The notes beneath the pieces are model-generated. The model was not told where the DNA came from and ran no database searches. It worked only from the letters and a program-made list of their open reading frames with translations. The translations under genes were made by a program, and so were the position numbers. From Diplosphaera chodatii (lineage: Eukaryota; Chlorophyta; Trebouxiophyceae; Prasiolales; Stichococcaceae), in the NCBI GenBank assembly GCA_032358165.1, contig JAALGY010000030.1:558001-622000 (forward strand): a stretch of 64,000 nucleotides of DNA. Reading direction: 5' to 3'. Positions within the stretch are counted from its first letter, which is position 1; each line of letters begins with the position of its first letter. Positions 58,401-64,000 of this stretch are shown in pieces.

Positions 58401-60168
58401 GCTGGCGGCCACACGGTGTTTGAGCACACTTCATCAGACCGCTTTCCCTGGTCACTCGAACTCCATGTCTTACTTTACCTTATAAGGGTCTTGGTGTCGG
58501 TCCTGTGTCAGAGTGTCTCGTGCAGCCATCCAGACATGCCACTGTGACATCTCAGGGTGAGCAATGGCGTCAGCATGGAGTGGGGCCCCGACGGGCGGCA
58601 CCTGATGACGGCCACGCTGGCGCCCCGGCTGCGGGTGGACAACGGCTTCTGCATCTACCGCCACGACGGCACGCTGATCGCGCAGCAGCAGCTGCAGGAG
58701 CTGCTGGAGGCGGTCTGGCTGCCGGCGCCAGCAGGTGAGGCGCTTTGCAGCCAGTCGGAAAGGTAGTGTCCGCCTTTTGCTACAGGGTGGGATGCCAAGG
58801 CCATCAGAGCACTCTCAGCTTCTATGGCAGCGTGTCTGGAGAAACCGAAGTGTTGGCAAAGGAGACCCGTCTCAAGACATCAAGATAAGCACTCACTGGC
58901 TATTGCACGTGCTGGCTGCAGCCAGCTTTGAGGACAGGCCGTCATCACCGCGCGCCAGTGCCAAGGCGGCAGCAGCCTCGACGCAGCTGCAGCAGCCGGC
59001 GCCCAGGGCGGGGGGCTATGTGCCGCCAGCCAAGCGCACAGCTGGAGGTAAGGGGTTCTGGAGGTCTGCAACCTTGACGCCGCACATCCTTCCTACTGCA
59101 GTGGGTGTAGGGGTCTTACTGCATGCTGGCGTGTGTATGCATGAGGTGTCGCAGGTCCTCTATGCTGCTGTTGGTCCACTGGTCATCGTAGCTGTTTGAC
59201 GATGTCACCATCACATGTGGATCGTGCACTGGCTGCAGTGAACCCCGATGCGCAGCCCGACTCTTCGGCGGCGTATGCGCGGCACACAGCGGCCAGCAAG
59301 ACCAGTGCGGCAGCGGCAGCGGGGCGCACCCTCGTGTCAGGTTGTGTTCGACACCTTATCAGTGATTAGTTCGTAGTCCACCAGCTGGTGTCCATTGCCA
59401 TTGGCACCTGTCTGTGACTTACTAGACTGCGGGTAGCAGGCTGACTCCTGAAGAACTCATCTGGCAGTCCTCTGTCTGGCAAACCAGGTGGCGCAGCGCC
59501 TGCTGCGTCAAAGAGCGCCGCCAAGCGCGCCCGCAAGAAGGCGGCCGCCGGCGATGGGCAGCAGGAAGCAGCAGGGGCCGACGTGAATGGAGCAGCAGAT
59601 GTGACGCAAGGTGAGATGTAGGAGAGAGCCGCGGTGCGCGTACAGAGTCGTGATCACTTAGCAGGCTGCATGACAGATGTGTGCAGCACTGTGACCCCGT
59701 CGTGTCGGCCGCAGGGGTGGCACAGCTGTCAACAGCGGATGGCAACGCTGCAGCAGCACCAGCGGCAGCAGCTCCTGCAGCTGAGGCAGGCGGCGCTGAC
59801 AGTGCTGCAGATGCTGCGAAGCGTGTACGGAACCTGCAGAAGAAGCTGCGCCAGGTACAATGTCACTGCACCACAGAAGTTCAGTGCTGCCTGAGAGATG
59901 GTAAAAAATGTCACACATTGGTGGCCTGATGGCCCGTGGCATGATGTTCACATGAACCCCCAGCGGGCTCTGTTCTGTCGGTTCAGTTCCAGACGCCACT
60001 GATTGGCGCCGAGTCGATGGCGTCGGCTGGCTACATCCGCAGGTGCAGCAGCTGAAGGAGCGGGTGGCGAAGGGGGGACAGGCGGCGCTGGACGCCGACC
60101 AGCGGGCCAAGCTGGCCTCGGAGGCCGCGCTCATACAGGAGATCCGGTCGCTGGGCGGCGAGGCGTGA
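55493..60168 (+). CDS. EIF2A: eukaryotic translation initiation factor 2A (eIF2A)
   Basis: Non-canonical initiation factor: a WD40 beta-propeller that binds the 40S subunit and can deliver Met-tRNAi. ATG 55493 (MSLADLKIL) joins RQPDKATVFQGVPDIAASSN. Then VPLNKVEFSPDGTRFAGLTI (55950), VGALDIQHCIALAWSPQGGI (56300), LWDLETGEVLLQLFQKAFNK (56714), LHLKGLGGFAVAPGPGTHLA (57125), FVAIYDHTQLVKGGD (57392), YYGETKLHFLSV (57675), VHDSAWSPDGSTFAVVAGFM (57980), FLALAGFGNLPGDLVIHERK (58320) and MEWGPDGRHLMTATLAPRLR (58573) match the eIF2A propeller. The C-terminal part is Ala/Lys-rich (SKSAAKRARKKAAAGDGQQE, 59500) and ends with the coiled coil RVRNLQKKLRQ and AALIQEIRSLGGEA (stop 60166-60168). About 15 introns. 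Exon borders between 55734 and 55950 are uncertain. Confidence 0.94.
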
Positions 60169-60383
60169 TTGGCTATATAACGGCCTAAGGTTGGCGGCTG
60201 TGAGGCCGGCACTGTGCCATCAGAGCAGCAGCACAGCGGTGGGATGCCGCCTGCGCTTCAAACAATTGCAGATGTCCAATCTGGCTGGGGCCAACAGCGG
60301 CAGCAGCACCTCCACCTGTTTGGGTGGGGCGCCAGCATCGTCCGTGCGGCGTTCTGCGCCTCCAGTGTGGATGTGGAGTGTAG

Positions 60384-60388
60384 TGTAA
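60384..60388 (+). terminator. candidate TGTAA poly(A) signal for eIF2A
   Basis: TGTAA about 215 bases after the eIF2A stop codon. Short motif, plausible by position. Confidence 0.35.
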
Positions 60389-60838
60389 ACAGGCACGCTC
60401 ACAGCACAGATCACACATCATTGAAGAGTCCCGTGGCGCTGACAATGTCACGACAATCTGCTGCCACCCATGCATCACCCGGTGACATTATTTTAGAGCT
60501 TGTTACCTGGCACTAACGTGGAGACACCAAAGGCTGCAGTGCAAGCACCCACGGCTTGGTGGATGACCTTCCTGCAAGTCAGATGGGGCACATGCATAGC
60601 AGATCAGCTGCAAGTGAGGGGTGGGAGTTCTGTGATTAACCCCCATGCAGGATTGCACTAGGTGGCAACCAGTCTCCATTCTGAGGAGCTGTGTTCCTGC
60701 CTTCCTGGCCTGGAGGTGGTGCCAGCTCAGCAGCCGTTGCATATCACACGAAAACCACGATCGGCGAGCTCCTCCTCATGCACAACTGCACCAGACAGTG
60801 GCGATCTGATGGTTGAGTGAAGGATGCTCACGAAAGTC

Positions 60839-60973
60839 TCATAAATAGCCTCCGTGTTGCAGGCAAGTCCGGCCCCACATGTTGTAGTCCTCACGGTACG
60901 GCACGCAGTGGAGCCTGCTCACAGACGGCAAACTCAAGGCGGCAACGATCGCAAGCCCCCAGAGGTAGGCCAT
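60839..60973 (-). CDS. possible small secreted peptide ORF
   Basis: ATG at 60973 opens MAYLWGLAIVAALSLPSVSR, a good signal-peptide shape, followed by HCVPYREDYNMWGRTCLQHG and a stop at 60841-60839 (44 residues). A splice alternative exists: donor GTGAGG after CVPY and acceptor GGTGCAG near 60790 would give the ending VHEEELADRGFRVICNGC. Without homology or transcripts this remains a guess. Confidence 0.22.
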   Translation of the reverse strand: MAYLWGLAIVAALSLPSVSRLHCVPYREDYNMWGRTCLQHGGYL

Positions 60974-61881
60974 ACGTGGATGTGGACAGGAGGTGACCCA
61001 GCAAGGAACGGGCACCAGAGTGCACCCCGCGAACCCCCTATTCGCACCTGCAAGCCTCAACGGCGAGGTGCACTGCTGGTCGCACCAGCCGAGACTACTG
61101 CAGTGTGACCGTGGTGCAGCACCTTTAAGTTCTGAACGTGCAACAGACTGGATAGACGCTTATACCAACCGTCAGCCGCTAGGCCACTCACACGCATGCA
61201 CCCGCCGATGAAGTGGCCCCTTTCCGGCACAGCCTTGACTCAACATGACTCCACAGAACACGGGGCACGGTCTTCATGCTTCACAGCGATTCTTAGCCCG
61301 CCCGTTGAGCTGTTCAGACGTCTGCCGTGCATGCTTATGGTCGGCCGAAACGCCCGTGATGGGTCAAGCTGTTCCTGGGCGACCGCAAAGTCTTGATCTT
61401 GCGTCTCATCTGGCGTCACAAGCGCGTTCTGATGATAGTGGTAGGGCTGGATGCTCGGATGCTGGCTGTGTTCAGATCGAACAGCGCTGCAGATGCCGCA
61501 GGCCTAAACTGTCTGTAAGCACATCCTCGCTGCGATACCTGCCGGTCATCCCGAGCAGTTCTCCGTTTACGCGTCACTTTTGAGAGGTCTAAGGCCATGG
61601 CTTGTGCTGTTGAAACTCCCCTCGGCTCCTGCCGCGCTTAGATCTTACTGTGAGCGCACAGTCAGCATCCTGCCAACACCATGCAGATGGCATTCTGGCT
61701 CGCTCCACGTAGCGATACTGCGCTTGATCGTACATTGTTCGTGAGACGCCAGCTTTGCTAACTGTTGCACCGCGACGGCATTCCGGTGGCCATGTCGGCG
61801 CTCGATGTGCCTTGTGCATTGCTGCACTGCATGAAGCAGAAGCCTGTGGGTTGACCGATCTTGATGGCATACTGAAACGCA

Positions 61882-64000
61882 GATGAGCAAGACGTGGGGA
61901 TCATCTGCCAGACGGTAGAGCAGCTCAGCCGGTTGACCTGCAAGGAGATTGCTGCAGGCACGTGTGCCAACAGTGTGGCTCGCATCGACGGGGTGCGTTC
62001 CTCAATGCTCTAGCTTTTGTGCCACATACAGGCTTATTCAGCATTGCAACAATGCGACACAGACAGATACAATCTGAGCTGGAGAGAGTCTACAACATTG
62101 TATGGCCAGCCCCTGCGCACCTGTTGTGAGCGGATCATGTTGCATTGCACCAGTACAGTTCATATCTGCAGTTGCTGTGTATTCAGGGTGCCACTGTCAT
62201 CCAACAGGTGGCATTGCGACTGCAGGATCTGCTCGCGGGGGGTGTGGGGACAACCGCCAGTTGCACGCCCTAAGTCCAGCTGGTGACGGCGGCGCTGCAA
62301 CAATCACTGTCGAGTGCACGGATGCCAGGCGCAATGGCGGCTGCCGAGCTGGGCACCGCACCAACCACACACCCCACAAAGGGGTGGCATGCTGCTGACC
62401 TGGAGCTCGCTCAAGCCCAGCTGCAAGCTGCCGGCTGCATGAGCAGCGCTGGAGAGCACACCTCTGTATGCAAAAGCTTTGCAGGTGAGCGACGTACTGC
62501 CGCATCCAGCATGTTGCTCTAGGCATTCTGCTGGACACCATGTGCCCGGCCTTAGTTCCTAGTGGATGCTGTGGCAACCTCGTGGTGGCACTTCATGTAG
62601 TGTGTACGACACAGATTAGGCAGCCCACATGCCTGACCAGTCTACTCAGTGGGGATAGATTGAAGCGTGCAGTGCTGACACTACAGGGAAATGGAGCATC
62701 AGTGAAGCCGGAGGAGATGATGGTAACAGGGTCCTGCGGCTCCGTGGGGGCGGGAATCATGGTAAAGGCAGTCACTTGTGTCGATTTTCTACTGTTCAGT
62801 TATATGACTCGCAGGGTGATTGAACGATGGGTATGCGTTTCATCAGTGCAACACAGAGATTTACCTCTGCAACAGGAAGCCACTCTGGTGAGGCAGACCC
62901 CGCAGCTAGAGTGCGCCCTGCTGCAACCAGTGGTGCACAGATGGTGAGCAAACTGCCTGCACTTGTTTGTGCGGATTGCACGAGATTGACAGCAGACCCA
63001 ATAGGCAGCACATGATGTTTGCTGGCCCAAGCGCTAAGTTTGAGCATATAAAAGTGGGGTTTATCCCGTTTGCAGCCAGATGCCGAGGAGGCAGCTGCAA
63101 CCGGTTCACATGCACGGTGTGTGGTCAAAGCATCCACACTTGCTGCCTTGAGCCTGACTGACATTCTGTGGTATGTTGACGAAAGGTTGTACCACGCCGT
63201 AAGCATGATCTATGCAGGGAGAGCGGAATGGTCAGCGGTAGATCCTACGATGTACTCATCAGCCATGCAGCCCCGCAGAAGGCGAGCTTTGCAGTGTGGG
63301 TACGGCGGGAGCTGCAGCGCCATGGCGTCAGTGCTTTCATGGATGAGTACAGTCTGCGCTACGGCGACACGGCCGCCGATGGGGAGATGGAGGCAGCGCT
63401 TCGCAGCTGCAGCATCGTGGTGGTTGTGTTGACGCTCGACTATCTGCGCAGCGACTACTGCATGCAGGAGCTGCACTGGGCTCTGCACCCCTTCCAGCCG
63501 CACCCAGCGTATCCTCAGCTGCAGAAGGCAGCCGAATCAGGCAGTTTGCGGCCACCAGCAGGCAGTGCCTCCCAACGGCAATCACACTTGCAGGCGCTGC
63601 AGCAAGGCAGGCGGCCATGCACAGTACTGCCTGTGTTGTACCAGAACAGCGTCGGCACGCTGCAGCAGGAAATGCAGCAACAACTTCTTGATGCCCACAA
63701 AGATAACGCATCGTCAGCAGTGCTGAGGCAGCTGGAACATGCCAGCTCCGACCTCGATGCGGTGTGTGGGCAACTAGGCGACCAGCCTAGCTCACGTTTC
63801 ACACCCAGGTGGGTGGGAGCTTACAGGCTCATGATGCTGCCATGCAGATGTTTGCAAGGCCATGCACCGGATTTCAGGAGTGTCCTCAAAGCAACTATCA
63901 GCTAATGCTGTGAGGTGTTCAGTGCTGTTGTCTGATCTGTGGCTACGTCTGTGCCCATCTGCAGGCTGGACGACGAGCATGTTGACAGCATCGTTGCGGA
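61882..64000 (+). CDS. TIR-domain protein, partial at right edge
   Basis: The clear part is a TIR domain (63228-63640): YDVLISHAAPQKASFAVWVR, RELQRHGVSAFMDEYSLRYG (BB-loop region), MEAALRSCSIVVVVLTLDYL, RSDYCMQELHWAL and TVLPVLYQNSV. The Glu in YCMQEL aligns with the catalytic Glu of plant TIR NAD-hydrolases (plant motif SRWCLDEL). After an insert the exon ends SSRFTPR and splices to LDDEHVDSIVA, running off the window. Upstream exons with good splice signals fit the same strand: EQDVGIICQTVEQLSRLTCK (61884), GATVIQQVALRLQDLLAG (62189), LVTAALQQSLSSARMPGAMA (62280), and small ones near 62690, 62880 and 63079. They look helical (ARM/HEAT-like) but are not assigned. The true start is unresolved; ATG 63228 alone could also begin the protein. 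Confidence 0.7.

Larger units (their letters stand above)
60169..61881. other. intergenic region with no firm gene
   Basis: About 1.7 kb after eIF2A. It holds the eIF2A 3' UTR, a possible small secreted minus-strand ORF (60839-60973), and perhaps unrecognised 5' exons of the TIR-domain gene. No recognisable domain, RNA gene or repeat. Confidence 0.35.

Noticed and set aside
61340..61520. ARF-like GTPase fragment (KRVLMIVVGLDA)
   Set aside because: It resembles a G1 lead-in, but the GKT P-loop is absent and no other GTPase motif follows.

Overview
This window looks like nuclear DNA of a chlorophyte green alga, probably a trebouxiophyte-like relative. It is GC-rich and packed with genes, and almost every gene is cut by many short introns whose donors are mostly GTGCGC, GTGCGT or GTGAGC and whose acceptors are mostly TGCAG. 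Proteins have long Ala/Gly/Pro/Gln runs, and several transcripts end near a TGTAA, the usual green-algal poly(A) signal. The gene content agrees: a bacterial/plant-type arginine decarboxylase, an LRR protein with a likely plastid transit peptide, and extracellular proteins built on PTKAPT/PTAAPT repeats. No operons, CRISPR arrays, tRNA genes or complete rRNA genes were seen.

Layout. 0.2-5.3 kb (-): WW/FF-domain splicing or transcription protein (PRP40C/TCERG1 type). 5.8-7.5 kb (+): NAC alpha. 8.0-13.3 kb (-): biosynthetic arginine decarboxylase; one intron holds an AT-rich insert with the 5' end of an organellar or bacterial small-subunit rRNA. 13.9-14.7 kb (-): complex I subunit NDUFA8, divergent from ribosomal protein eS24 (15.1-16.4 kb, +). 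17.3-18.4 kb (+): conserved acidic/basic protein of unknown function. 18.9-20.4 kb (-): organellar-type adenylate kinase, divergent from TAF8 (20.9-23.2 kb, +). 23.6-27.4 kb (+): LRR plus alpha/beta-hydrolase fusion. 27.9-32.4 kb (-): protein kinase-like protein with an altered catalytic loop. 33.5-34.2 kb (-): Gln-rich hypothetical protein. 35.3-36.2 kb (+) and 37.5-38.5 kb (-): a convergent pair of secreted PTKAPT-repeat proteins that share a DQPDGRP motif. 39.8-48.9 kb (+): SERAC1-like serine esterase with helical repeats; the gene is full of local tandem duplications. 49.4-54.8 kb (-): RRM-like, proline-rich, possibly SPOC protein. 55.5-60.2 kb (+): eIF2A. 61.9 kb to the right edge (+): a plant-like TIR-domain protein, cut by the window end.

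Most genes are unrelated housekeeping functions (translation: NAC alpha, eS24, eIF2A; transcription and splicing: PRP40C, TAF8; organelle metabolism: NDUFA8, adenylate kinase, arginine decarboxylase). Several sit head to head over short shared upstream regions. The less ordinary parts are the TIR protein, the LRR-hydrolase fusion, the organelle DNA insert, two probable GC-AG introns, and the repeated exon duplications inside the SERAC1-like gene. All exon joins were made by eye from splice signals and reading frame. Gene ends are generally firmer than individual exon borders.
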